Assembly (NCBI GenBank): GCA_035540495.1
Contig: DATLGL010000012.1
Span: 18,671 to 82,670, forward strand
DNA length: 64,000 nt
Origin: DASVEG01 sp035540495
GTDB lineage: Bacteria; Actinomycetota; Acidimicrobiia; Acidimicrobiales; CADCTF01
Reading direction: 5' to 3'
The notes under the pieces are model-generated. The model saw only the letters and a program-made list of their open reading frames with translations. It was not told where the DNA came from and searched no databases. A program made the translations under genes and the position numbers. Positions 24,931 to 33,025 of this stretch are shown piece by piece (positions within the stretch are counted from its first letter, which is position 1; each line of letters starts with the position of its first letter).

Positions 24931-24950
24931 CCTATCGATCGGTTGATAGG
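24931..24950. promoter_or_regulatory. Inverted repeat between divergent PhyH and TetR genes
   Basis: CCTATC and GATAGG form 6-bp perfect arms around an 8-base centre (gatcggtt), within the 36-base gap between the two starts. Position and dyad fit a TetR operator controlling both directions. Confidence 0.6.
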
Positions 24951-24958
24951 GTCGCAAC

Positions 24959-25588
24959 GTGACGGCCCCTCGTACGTCTCGACCTCGCGGGCAGGCTCGA
25001 CGAGAGCGGTTGCTCGACGCCGCGACCGAGCTCTTCGCGACGAACGGATCCCGCGGCACCGGAATCGCTGCCGTCGCGGCCGAAGCGGGGGTGACGGGCG
25101 CGACGCTCCTCCACCACTTCGGGTCGAAGGACGGGCTGCTCCTCGCCGTCCTCGAGGAGCGGGACAAGCGGCTGGGCGGAGATTGGCGGCACGTCGTGCA
25201 GCCGGGCGGTCTCGAGATGTTCCGCCGGCTGCCGGAGATCGCCGACACGTGGATCCGTGAACCGGCCGTGAACCGCCTGCACCTCGTGTTGATGGCCGAG
25301 AGCATCGACGACGAGTCCCCGGGCCATCGCTACTTCGCGTGGCGACAGAGCGCGCTCCGGCGAAGCCTGCGGCGGGCCATCGAGGCCGGTCAGGCCACCG
25401 GCGAGGTGCGAGCCGACATCGACGCCCGTACGAAGGCGATCGAGATCGCCGCGTTCCTCGATGGCATCGCGCTGCAGTGGCAGCTCGACCCCGAACGCAT
25501 CCCCCTGCGCGAGGTCGTCGAGGCATACGCGCAGACGCTGGTGGACGCTCTCGCGGCGCGGCCCGAGACGGACCGGAACAAGCGATGA
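24959..25588 (+). CDS. TetR family regulator
   Basis: 209 residues: helix-turn-helix at about 15-60 (LLDAATELFATNGSRGTGIAAVAAEAGVTGATLLHHFGSKDGLL written here in part: GIAAVAAEAGVTGATLL), followed by a C-terminal ligand domain typical of TetR_C subfamilies. GTG 24959. Its stop overlaps the GH31 start (ATGA), an unusual coupling that ties the regulator to a glycosidase. It probably represses both the PhyH operon and its own transcript through 24931-24950. Inducer unknown; an acyl-CoA or a sugar are the obvious candidates from context. Confidence 0.92.
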   Translation: MTAPRTSRPRGQARRERLLDAATELFATNGSRGTGIAAVAAEAGVTGATLLHHFGSKDGLLLAVLEERDKRLGGDWRHVVQPGGLEMFRRLPEIADTWIREPAVNRLHLVLMAESIDDESPGHRYFAWRQSALRRSLRRAIEAGQATGEVRADIDARTKAIEIAAFLDGIALQWQLDPERIPLREVVEAYAQTLVDALAARPETDRNKR

Positions 25589-27783
25589 CCACTTGGGTTC
25601 CCGCGCCTCCGGGAGGCGAGCCGCCGGTCGTCGACCGGCTCGACACCAGGCGGCTCGAGCGGCGTCAGATCGTCCGCAGCTACGTGAAGCAGGCGACGGT
25701 CGAGGAGCAGTGGCCCGGAGGGGTACTCCTCGCGACGACCGCCGTCTTCAGCACCCGACGCACCCGCTTCGACTCGCCGGTCGCGGGAGCCGCCGACGGC
25801 GACGTCGTCGAGGGCCGCCTGGCGGTGGAGATCGCCGGTGAGGGGACCGTGCGCGTTCGGTACGCCGAGGGAGCCCACGTTCCGGACAACGACACGCCGA
25901 TGGTCGTGGGGACGCCTGAACAGGTGTTTCAGCCCGTCGACGTCGACGTCGCGGGCGGGCGGGTGACCATGCGAAGCGGCGACCTCGAGGTCGTCGTCAC
26001 GCTGAAGCCGCTCAGCATCGCCATCTTCGACGGCGGGCGGGAGGTCGCGTTCATCGGCGGCCGCGAGAAGAACTTCTGGAACCTCTGGGACAGCTACAAC
26101 ACCGGGATCTGCCGGACGGCCGAAGGCCGCCCGCTCGCCGTGGAGACGTTCGCTCTCCGTCCGGGCGAGGGGATCTTCGGCTTCGGCGAGCAGTTCACCC
26201 GCCTGAACAAGGTGGGCCAGACGATCGACCTCAACATGGTCGAGGCGACCGGCACCAGCACGCCACGGGCGTACAAGAACATCCCGTTCTTCGTCAGCAC
26301 GGGTGGCTACGGCGTGTTCCTCAACCACTCGTCGCGCATCACCGCGTGGGTGGGTTCGCTGCAGGCCGCCGACGTGCAGCTGGCGATCGAGGATCCTTTC
26401 CTCGACTACTACGTCTTCACCGGCGACATCCGCACGGTGCTCGGCCGTTACACCGATCTCACCGGAAAAGCCGCCGTCCCGCCGAAGTGGAGCTTCGGGT
26501 TCTGGCAGTCGAAGATCTCGTACCGCTCGACGGACGAGGCACTCGAGGTCGCGCGCACGATGCGGGAGCATCGCCTCCCGTTCGATGTGCTCCATCTCGA
26601 CACCCACTGGTTCAAGCACGACTGGTATTGCGACCTCGAGTTCGACGCCGAGCGCTTCGCCGACCCGAAGGCGTTCCTCGACGAGCTGCGCGGCCTCGGT
26701 GTGCGAGTGTCGCTCTGGCAGCTGCCGTACATCCCGGAGGGCAACACGCTCTTCGACGAGCTGACCGAGGTCGACGGCTTCGTGAAGCGCCCGGACGGTT
26801 CGATGTACGACGTCGGCATCTCCTACACCCCAGGGTTCAAGGGTCGCGTCGGGTGCATCGACTTCACCAACCCCGCAGCCCGCGAGGTCCACCAGCGTCA
26901 CCTCCGTCGGTTGCACGCGCTCGGCGCAGCGGCGATCAAGGTCGACTTCGGGGAGCAGGCACCGCTCGACGGCGTGTACTTCGACGGCACGCCTGGTCAT
27001 CGAGCGCACAACGTGTATCCGTTGCTCTACAACGAATCCGTCGCCGAGGCGACCCGTGAGGCGACGGGCGAGACGATCATCTGGGCCCGCTCGGCGTGGG
27101 CCGGCAGCCAGCGCTACCCACTTCACTGGGGCGGCGACTCCAGCGCCACGTGGTACTGCCTCGGGCCGCAGTTCGAGGGAGGGCTGTCGTTCGGGCTGTC
27201 CGGGTTCTCGTTCTGGAGCCAGGACATCGGCGGCTTCCTCGGCCGTCCCGACGACAAGCTGCTGATCCGCTGGATGCAGGCCGGGCTGCTGCAGAGCCAC
27301 GCTCGCATCCACGGCGTCGGCGACCGCGAGATCTACAAGCGGTCACCCGAGGTCGTCGACATCTGCCGGCAGTTCCTCGAGCTCCGCTACCAGCTGCTCC
27401 CCTACCTGTGGGCCGAGGCGGAGAAGAGCGCAGCGGCGTCGGTGCCGCTGGCACGCGCGCTCGTCGTCGACTTCCAGGACGACCCCACGACGTGGGCGAT
27501 CGGCGACCAGTGGATGCTCGGCGACGCGCTGCTCGTCGCGCCAGTCTTCTCGCCAGACGACCGGCGCCGGGTGTACCTACCGGCCGGGACGTGGACCGAC
27601 TGGTGGACCGGCGAGGAGATCGCAGGTGGACGCTGGTTGAGCGTCGACGTGCCGATCGACCGCGTTCCCCTCTTCGTCAAGCTCGGGCACGAGGTCGAGC
27701 TCGGCCCCGTCGTCCAGCACACCGGGGAAGTCGTCGACCGCGTTCAGGCGGGCGGTGCGCCCCCGCTGAGCACGACGAACTGA
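25585..27783 (+). CDS. Glycoside hydrolase family 31 (alpha-xylosidase-like)
   Basis: 732 residues. GH31 layout: N-terminal beta domain (GIFGFGEQFTRLNK), catalytic barrel (VPPKWSFGFWQSK, FDVLHLDTHWF), nucleophile Asp454 in IKVDFGEQAP and acid/base Asp518 in HWGGDSSATW, then distal beta domains (LPAGTWTDWWTGEE). The KVDFGE motif is the form found in YicI-type alpha-xylosidases, so removal of alpha-linked xylose or a similar sugar is likely. ATG 25585 overlaps the TetR stop (ATGA). Its last 40 bases overlap the end of the convergent PhyH gene. No signal peptide. Confidence 0.94.
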   Translation: MTTWVPAPPGGEPPVVDRLDTRRLERRQIVRSYVKQATVEEQWPGGVLLATTAVFSTRRTRFDSPVAGAADGDVVEGRLAVEIAGEGTVRVRYAEGAHVPDNDTPMVVGTPEQVFQPVDVDVAGGRVTMRSGDLEVVVTLKPLSIAIFDGGREVAFIGGREKNFWNLWDSYNTGICRTAEGRPLAVETFALRPGEGIFGFGEQFTRLNKVGQTIDLNMVEATGTSTPRAYKNIPFFVSTGGYGVFLNHSSRITAWVGSLQAADVQLAIEDPFLDYYVFTGDIRTVLGRYTDLTGKAAVPPKWSFGFWQSKISYRSTDEALEVARTMREHRLPFDVLHLDTHWFKHDWYCDLEFDAERFADPKAFLDELRGLGVRVSLWQLPYIPEGNTLFDELTEVDGFVKRPDGSMYDVGISYTPGFKGRVGCIDFTNPAAREVHQRHLRRLHALGAAAIKVDFGEQAPLDGVYFDGTPGHRAHNVYPLLYNESVAEATREATGETIIWARSAWAGSQRYPLHWGGDSSATWYCLGPQFEGGLSFGLSGFSFWSQDIGGFLGRPDDKLLIRWMQAGLLQSHARIHGVGDREIYKRSPEVVDICRQFLELRYQLLPYLWAEAEKSAAASVPLARALVVDFQDDPTTWAIGDQWMLGDALLVAPVFSPDDRRRVYLPAGTWTDWWTGEEIAGGRWLSVDVPIDRVPLFVKLGHEVELGPVVQHTGEVVDRVQAGGAPPLSTTN

Positions 27784-28562
27784 CGCTCGGGATCGTTCTG
27801 GGGGACGGGCTCGTCGTTCCTCTCGCCCTCCGCGATGCACACCGCGCCGTCGGGCGCGTACTGGAGGATGTAGGCCCGGCGGACGTGGTCGGTCCGGTTC
27901 GGGCCGGTGCGGTGGGGGGTCAGCGACGAGAACACGACGACGTCGCCGACCGCGGCTTCGACCGTCACCGCGTCGTCGGGAGCGTCGATGCACTGGAAGC
28001 CGATGGGCTCGACCCATTCGTGGGCGAGGGTGCCACCGACGTGGCGTCCGGGCGCGACCTGCGGGCAGCCGTTCTCCTCGGTCGCGTCGACGAGCGGGAC
28101 CCAGCACGTGACGTACTGCTGCGGCTCGATGAACGTGTAGCCGTTGTCCTGATGCCAGGGGAACTCGCGCTCCGGCTCCGGCTTCTTGTAGACGGCCTGG
28201 TCCCAGTAGAGGCGCACGTCGGGCCCGATGAGGTCACGGACGATCGAGCGGAACGGCTCCCCTGCGGCGAAGTCGCGCAGCACCTCCGATCGCTTCACCA
28301 CGTGGGTCGTGAAGGTGATCGCATCGGCGTCGGCGATGGCCACTCGTCCGCCTCGCTTGCGCAGCCACTCGGTCATCCGCTCCTCGAGCGGGTCGATCTC
28401 GTCACGAACGCGAGCGATCGTCTCTTGCGGGATCACGTCGCGCAGGACGAAGAAGCCCTGCTCGTCCCACTGGCGCGCGAGGTCGTCGGTGACGATCGTG
28501 CGCGACGTCGTCGCCGACCGCCATGCGAACGACGTGTTCAGGGGGTGCGGTTTCGAGTCCAT
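27744..28562 (-). CDS. PhyH family Fe(II)/2-oxoglutarate dioxygenase
   Basis: 272 residues, second phytanoyl-CoA dioxygenase homologue of the window. The triad reads His137-x-Asp139 (WHQDN) and His217 (TPHRTGPN), and VRRA supplies an Arg. ATG 28562 lies about 12 bases after GGAAGGAG; a GTG at 28574 overlapping the GH2 stop (GTGA) is an equally coupled alternative that adds four residues. Co-transcribed with the upstream GH2 gene. Its final 40 bases are antisense to the end of GH31. Substrate unknown; the tie to glycosidases suggests oxidation of an aglycone or small metabolite. Confidence 0.91.
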   Translation of the reverse strand: MDSKPHPLNTSFAWRSATTSRTIVTDDLARQWDEQGFFVLRDVIPQETIARVRDEIDPLEERMTEWLRKRGGRVAIADADAITFTTHVVKRSEVLRDFAAGEPFRSIVRDLIGPDVRLYWDQAVYKKPEPEREFPWHQDNGYTFIEPQQYVTCWVPLVDATEENGCPQVAPGRHVGGTLAHEWVEPIGFQCIDAPDDAVTVEAAVGDVVVFSSLTPHRTGPNRTDHVRRAYILQYAPDGAVCIAEGERNDEPVPQNDPERQFVVLSGGAPPA

Positions 28563-28570
28563 CTCGGTCT

Positions 28571-30352
28571 TCACTCCTTCCCGTTGGGGAACGGCGCCCC
28601 GCGAGTAGCCGCCGACAGCTCGTCGAGCGGCGCCTTCGGCGATCGGTCGAAGCGCAGGAGGCCGTTGACCTCCTGGTAGGTGTCGGTGAGCTGGGTCCAG
28701 CAGGCACCGGCGAGCGCGTCGCTCTCGTGCACCGCCGCCCACAGCTCGCGGTAGCGGCGCACGAGATCGGCGCCGTCTCGAGCGTTGTCGTAGCCCCACG
28801 CCGCGCTGCCCTGCGTCGACCAGCCGGCGCCGCCGGTGTCGTCTGCCAGCGCGATGCCGCCGAACTCGCTGAGGACGATCGCGCGGCGACCGGCGGCGGC
28901 GCGGTCGAGGTCTGCCAGCTTCCCGTCCGCTCGCCGAGCCGACGTCAGCAGCTCGTCGACGGCGACGCGATCGCCGTACCGCTCCCGCAACGCTGCCGGG
29001 TCCTGGCTGTAGTCGTGGACGCCGATGATCTCGCCGCCGCTGGTCTCCCAGCCGTCGTTCGCCGACACCGGGCGGGTGCCGTCGAGCGCGTGGGCCATCG
29101 ACGTCAGCGCGGCGACCAGCGCCCGCTGACGTGGCGCACCTTCGAGGTCGGGCACCCCCCAGGACTCGTTGATCGGCACGTAGCCGACGACCGACGGGTG
29201 GTTCGCGGCCTCGCCCACCACCTCCGCCCACTCGCGCAGGAGGCGACCCGCGGCGAGGTCGGTGAACCGGTACGCGCTCGGCATCTCCACCCAGACGAGC
29301 AGGCCGGCGCGGTCGGCGGCGGCGAGGTAGCGAGGGTCCTCGACCTTCTGGTGCTTGCGAGCGCCGTTGAACCCGAGGGCCTTGGTGAGGCGGATGTCTT
29401 CCGCCAGCGCGGCGGGATCCGGCGCGGTGAGACCCGTCTCCGGCCAGTACCCCTGGTCGAGCACGAACCGCAGCGGATACGGCCGCCCGTTGAGCAGCAC
29501 GTGCCCGTCGTCGACCCTTACGTCGCGAACGCCGACGTACGACTCGACCTCGTCGACGATCTGCGCTCGTGCGTCGAGGAGCACGACCGTCGCATCGAGC
29601 AGCGTGGGTCGTCGCGGCCACCACAGGAGGGCGACCCGGTCGTCGAGACCGCGGTCGCCGATCGTGAACGTCCGCTCGGTGACGCCGTCGAGCACCGCAA
29701 GCGTGTCGTCGACGAGTGTCCGTCCCCGATGCGCGATGCGCACGCCCAGCCGCAGCCCGTCCGTCACCGGCCCGTCGACCGTCACCGTCGCGGTCACGGT
29801 CATCGCCTTCGGGTCGGTGGTCCAGCGCAGCGACACGATCCGCGTCTCGGGAACCCGCTCGACCCACACGGTGCGCCAGATGCCGGTCGTGCGCGGGTAC
29901 CAGATCGCATGGGGCTCGTCGAGCCACTCCTGCTTGCCGCGCGGCGCGTCGAGGTCGAGGCTCGGGTCGTCCGCTCGCACCACGAGCTCGACGTCACCGT
30001 CGCCACGGCGCGCTGCGTCGGTGACGTCGACCGCGAACGACGTGTACCCGCCCTCGTGATCGCCCACCCGCTCGCCGTTCGCCCACACCGTCGCCACACG
30101 ATCGACCGCTCCGAAGTGGACCAGCAGGCGATGTCCGGCGCCCGGGTCGTCGAGTCGGTGGGTGCGGCGGTACCACGCCCGCTCGATGCGGCCTTTCTCG
30201 CCGATGCCGCTCGCTGGCGTCTCAGGGGCATACGGAACCGTGATCTCGCGGTCGAAGGTGCGTTCTCCGATACCGAAGTCCCACGTGCCGTCCAGGCTCG
30301 TCCACTCGCGGCGAAGGGTCGGGCGCGGGTGCTCCCACGGGTCCGAGGTCAC
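28571..30352 (-). CDS. Glycoside hydrolase family 2
   Basis: 593 residues, shorter than LacZ but in the range of beta-glucuronidase-like GH2 proteins. Domains in order: sugar-binding jelly roll (about 1-170, RREWTSLDGTWDF, WYRRTHRL), immunoglobulin-like domain (to about 275), and the barrel with RPYPLRFVLDQGYWPE, acid/base Glu in PINESWGVPD and nucleophile Glu in VLSEFGG. Substrate may be beta-galactoside, glucuronide or mannoside. GTG 30352 overlaps the stop of the upstream dehydrogenase remnant (GTGA). No signal peptide. Co-directional with the PhyH gene. Confidence 0.92.
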   Translation of the reverse strand: MTSDPWEHPRPTLRREWTSLDGTWDFGIGERTFDREITVPYAPETPASGIGEKGRIERAWYRRTHRLDDPGAGHRLLVHFGAVDRVATVWANGERVGDHEGGYTSFAVDVTDAARRGDGDVELVVRADDPSLDLDAPRGKQEWLDEPHAIWYPRTTGIWRTVWVERVPETRIVSLRWTTDPKAMTVTATVTVDGPVTDGLRLGVRIAHRGRTLVDDTLAVLDGVTERTFTIGDRGLDDRVALLWWPRRPTLLDATVVLLDARAQIVDEVESYVGVRDVRVDDGHVLLNGRPYPLRFVLDQGYWPETGLTAPDPAALAEDIRLTKALGFNGARKHQKVEDPRYLAAADRAGLLVWVEMPSAYRFTDLAAGRLLREWAEVVGEAANHPSVVGYVPINESWGVPDLEGAPRQRALVAALTSMAHALDGTRPVSANDGWETSGGEIIGVHDYSQDPAALRERYGDRVAVDELLTSARRADGKLADLDRAAAGRRAIVLSEFGGIALADDTGGAGWSTQGSAAWGYDNARDGADLVRRYRELWAAVHESDALAGACWTQLTDTYQEVNGLLRFDRSPKAPLDELSAATRGAPFPNGKE

Positions 30353-30449
30353 GGCGTGAGGACGACCTTGCCCGAATCCGGCCGCTCGAGCATCCGGGCG
30401 ATCTCGAGCTCGGGTCGCCGTTCGCTCAGGAGCGCAGCGCGCAACGCCG
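30349..30449 (-). pseudogene. Remnant of a zinc-type alcohol dehydrogenase C-terminus
   Basis: About 32 codons ending ARMLERPDSGKVVLTP and a stop, the usual last residues of medium-chain dehydrogenase/quinone reductase proteins (LLE-x-GKVVL-P). Nothing of the Rossmann domain or zinc site precedes it: the next upstream gene ends at 30450 in another frame. The stop overlaps the GH2 start by GTGA, which suggests that an intact dehydrogenase was once coupled to GH2 and was mostly deleted. The segment is short, so the assignment is tentative. Confidence 0.45.
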
Positions 30450-30935
30450 CTACTCGTTGGTGCCGACGACGACCACCGGCGGATCTTCGATGCCGTGCTC
30501 CTCCTTGCAGCGGAGGCGGTAGTACATGAGGATCGTCTGGGCATCGAGGACGAAGACGACGTTGCCGTTCTCGTCGAGGTTGAGGTTCGCGCCGTGGATC
30601 GTGAACCAGACGTCGGTGTCCTCGGTGTTCGTCTCCGGCACGTGCAGCGTGTGCACGGAGCCGGCGGGCTCGAACAGGTACGAACCGGCCCGGTTCACCG
30701 AGTCGGGGTACTCGAGGTAGTACCAGCTGCCTGACTGCGTGAAGGCGTGGACGACGCCGGTGTGCTTGTGGGTCTGGACGGTCGACCCCGCCTTGAACTT
30801 GTTGCGCACGGTCCACACACCGTTGGCGAGGTCGACGTGGAGGAGCTGCAGCAGGCTTCCATCGAGCAGGGTGACGAACGGCAGCTCGGTCTCGCTGCGC
30901 AGGAGGGCGAGGGGCGCGGCGTCGAGAGTGGTCAT
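30450..30935 (-). CDS. Cupin protein, 2,4'-dihydroxyacetophenone dioxygenase-like
   Basis: 161 residues, single cupin barrel. The metal-binding pattern is GSTVQTHKHTGVVHAFT and, on the second motif, GSYLFEPAGSVHTLHVPE, with Trp/Tyr-rich strands (GSWYYLEYPDSVN). The family includes the iron enzyme DAD, which cleaves a C-C bond of a dihydroxyacetophenone, but most homologues are uncharacterised. ATG 30935 is where similarity begins; no good ribosome site is seen. It lies between the FMN oxidase and the GH2 gene on the same strand. Confidence 0.82.
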   Translation of the reverse strand: MTTLDAAPLALLRSETELPFVTLLDGSLLQLLHVDLANGVWTVRNKFKAGSTVQTHKHTGVVHAFTQSGSWYYLEYPDSVNRAGSYLFEPAGSVHTLHVPETNTEDTDVWFTIHGANLNLDENGNVVFVLDAQTILMYYRLRCKEEHGIEDPPVVVVGTNE

Positions 30936-30977
30936 GGCGGCGAGCGTAGGGCGCCCTCCCCTTCGCACGCTCTTCGC

Positions 30978-32192
30978 CTACGGCCCTTCGATCAGCTCCC
31001 GATCGACCTCGCCGACACGACCCACGCCGAGGAGGCTCATCGTGCGGACGATGTCGCCTCGAAACCACTCGAGCAGCCGGTCGACGCCCCGCTCACCGGC
31101 GGCGCCGAGCGCATAGAGGTACGCGCGTCCGGCCATCGCTGCCGTCGCTCCCGCGGCGAGCGATTTGACGATGTCGCTCCCGCGCCTGACGCCGCCGTCG
31201 CAGATGATCTCGATCCGCCCACCGACGGCATCGGCGACCGGTGCGACGAGAGAGAACGCGGCGGGCGCGCCGTCGAGCTGGCGCCCGCCGTGGTTCGACA
31301 GCGCGATCGCGTCGACGCCCTCGTCTGCTGCGATGACCGCGTCCTCCACCGTCTGCACGCCCTTGAGCACGATCGGCCCGTCCCACACCGACCGGAGCCA
31401 CTCGACGTCGCGCCACGACAGCTCGGGATCGAACTGCGTGTTGATGTAGTCGGAGAGGTTGACGGGCGACGCGCCGTCGCCGACATCTCGCCCGACGACG
31501 TTGGCGAACCGGATGGGCTCGCTCCGGAGGAACCCCAGCGTCCACGACGGATGGAGCGCCCCGTCGACGAAGGTGCCCGGCCCGATGGTCGGCGGCAGCG
31601 AGAAGCCGCGGCGGACGTCGCGCTCCCGACGACCGAACACCGCGGTGTCGACGGTGAGGACGATCGCTTCGTAGTTTGCCGCCGCGGCCCGGCGGATCAT
31701 CTCCTCGACCAGTCCGCGGTCGCGCCACGCGTACACCTGGAACCAGAGCCGCCCGCCGCTGACCGCCCGGACCTCTTCGATCGAGCGCGTGCTGAGCGTC
31801 GACAGCGTGTACGGCAGCCCCGCTCGATCGGCCGCCCGGGCGACCGCCAGCTCACCCTGCGGGTCCGCGATCCGGGTGAAGCCGGTCGGCGCGAGCACGA
31901 GCGGGTACTCGAGGCGCTTGCCGAGCAACATCGCCGACGTGTCGACCTTGCCGATGCCCCGAAGCACACGCGGCCGGAACGTCGTGTCCGCGTACGCCCG
32001 CTGGTTCGCGGCGAGCGTACGTTCGTCCTCCGCTCCGCCGTCGATGTAGTCGAACACACCAGCCGGAAGCCGCCGCCTCGCCAGACGGCGCAGGTCGTCG
32101 ACGGACGCTGCGCGCTGGAGCCGCCGCTCGACGAGGTCGGTCTCGATGCGCTCGAAGCGGACGACCGACTTGAGCGTGTCGAACGGCTTCAC
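30978..32192 (-). CDS. FMN-dependent alpha-hydroxy-acid oxidase/dehydrogenase
   Basis: 404 residues of the LldD / glycolate oxidase family. Motifs: VFDYIDGGAEDERTLAANQ, LVLAPTGFTRI, FQVYAWRDR, VLTVDTAVFGRRERDVR, and the active-site SNHGGRQLDGAP with catalytic His and Arg, then ICDGGVRRGSDIVKSLAAGATAAMAGR for FMN phosphate. Oxidises L-lactate, mandelate or another 2-hydroxy acid. GTG 32192. Located 19 bases after the methyltransferase and 42 before the cupin gene. Confidence 0.94.
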   Translation of the reverse strand: MKPFDTLKSVVRFERIETDLVERRLQRAASVDDLRRLARRRLPAGVFDYIDGGAEDERTLAANQRAYADTTFRPRVLRGIGKVDTSAMLLGKRLEYPLVLAPTGFTRIADPQGELAVARAADRAGLPYTLSTLSTRSIEEVRAVSGGRLWFQVYAWRDRGLVEEMIRRAAAANYEAIVLTVDTAVFGRRERDVRRGFSLPPTIGPGTFVDGALHPSWTLGFLRSEPIRFANVVGRDVGDGASPVNLSDYINTQFDPELSWRDVEWLRSVWDGPIVLKGVQTVEDAVIAADEGVDAIALSNHGGRQLDGAPAAFSLVAPVADAVGGRIEIICDGGVRRGSDIVKSLAAGATAAMAGRAYLYALGAAGERGVDRLLEWFRGDIVRTMSLLGVGRVGEVDRELIEGP

Positions 32193-32211
32193 CGCGGGCT
32201 CGTCATGTCGC

Positions 32212-32985
32212 TCACGTGCACGTGAACAGGCCGTGGCACTCGCTCATGACGAAGGCGCCGTCTCGTTCGACGACGTCGGTTACGTCGTGGCGGACGCCGG
32301 AGACGACGTCGTCCCACGTCACGCCCGTCCGCAACCCGGGCTCGAACACGTAGCGATTCCGTTCGATCTCGTCGACCACGCACTCGGGATCGGTGACGAC
32401 GAGGCGGGTGTCGGTGAACTCGGTGAGCTCGACGCGGCCGAAGGCCGTCCGGAGGAAGGCGCCGCCGTTCTCGTTCGTGAAGCGGGTGTCGCCGCCGGCG
32501 ATCGGGTCGCAGCCGTTCCGCTCGAGCACCTCGTGCAGCTCCCACTGGGCCCGCTCGCTGTTAGTGAAGGCGTAGAGCACGCCGCCCCGCCGTATCACCC
32601 GACGAAGCTCCGCGACGCCCTGCTCGATGTCCGGCACGTGGTACAGCATGTGCATCGCCATCGCGACGTCGAAGCTGGCGTCACCGAAGGGCAGCGTCTG
32701 CACGTCGCCGCACACCCGCTCGGCGGCCGCGCTGTCGATGAAGCCGAGCCGGCCGTGCGCGATGTCGACGGCGACGAGCTCACGTGCCTGCGCCGACGTC
32801 GGGCCGACGTAGGCGCCCGGGCCACAGCCGGCGTCGAGCACACGCGCGCCGCGGATCGCAGGGAGCTGCTCGTCGAGGAAGTCGCCGAGATCCACCGCCG
32901 GCTCGCGCAGCTCGTAGATCGACGGCCGGCCGGTCGACGGCACCGCCGCCACCTTGTGGTACTCCCGATCGTCGATGCCCGGCAC
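32212..32985 (-). CDS. SAM-dependent methyltransferase (class I)
   Basis: 257 residues. Methyltransferase motif I is VLDAGCGPGAYV (about 49-60), followed by LVAVDIAHGRLGF, GDVQTLPFGDASFDVAMAMHMLYH and LRRVIRRGGVLYAFTN, typical of methyltransferase type 11/25 domains. The C-terminal 90 residues are unassigned and end ECHGLFTCT. GTG 32985 opens the frame. Heads the same-strand group with the FMN oxidase and cupin. Substrate unknown. Confidence 0.88.
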   Translation of the reverse strand: MPGIDDREYHKVAAVPSTGRPSIYELREPAVDLGDFLDEQLPAIRGARVLDAGCGPGAYVGPTSAQARELVAVDIAHGRLGFIDSAAAERVCGDVQTLPFGDASFDVAMAMHMLYHVPDIEQGVAELRRVIRRGGVLYAFTNSERAQWELHEVLERNGCDPIAGGDTRFTNENGGAFLRTAFGRVELTEFTDTRLVVTDPECVVDEIERNRYVFEPGLRTGVTWDDVVSGVRHDVTDVVERDGAFVMSECHGLFTCT

Positions 32986-33025
32986 CCCGCCATGCTGGCA
33001 TCAGCGGTCGGCGCGGCGCCGTCGA

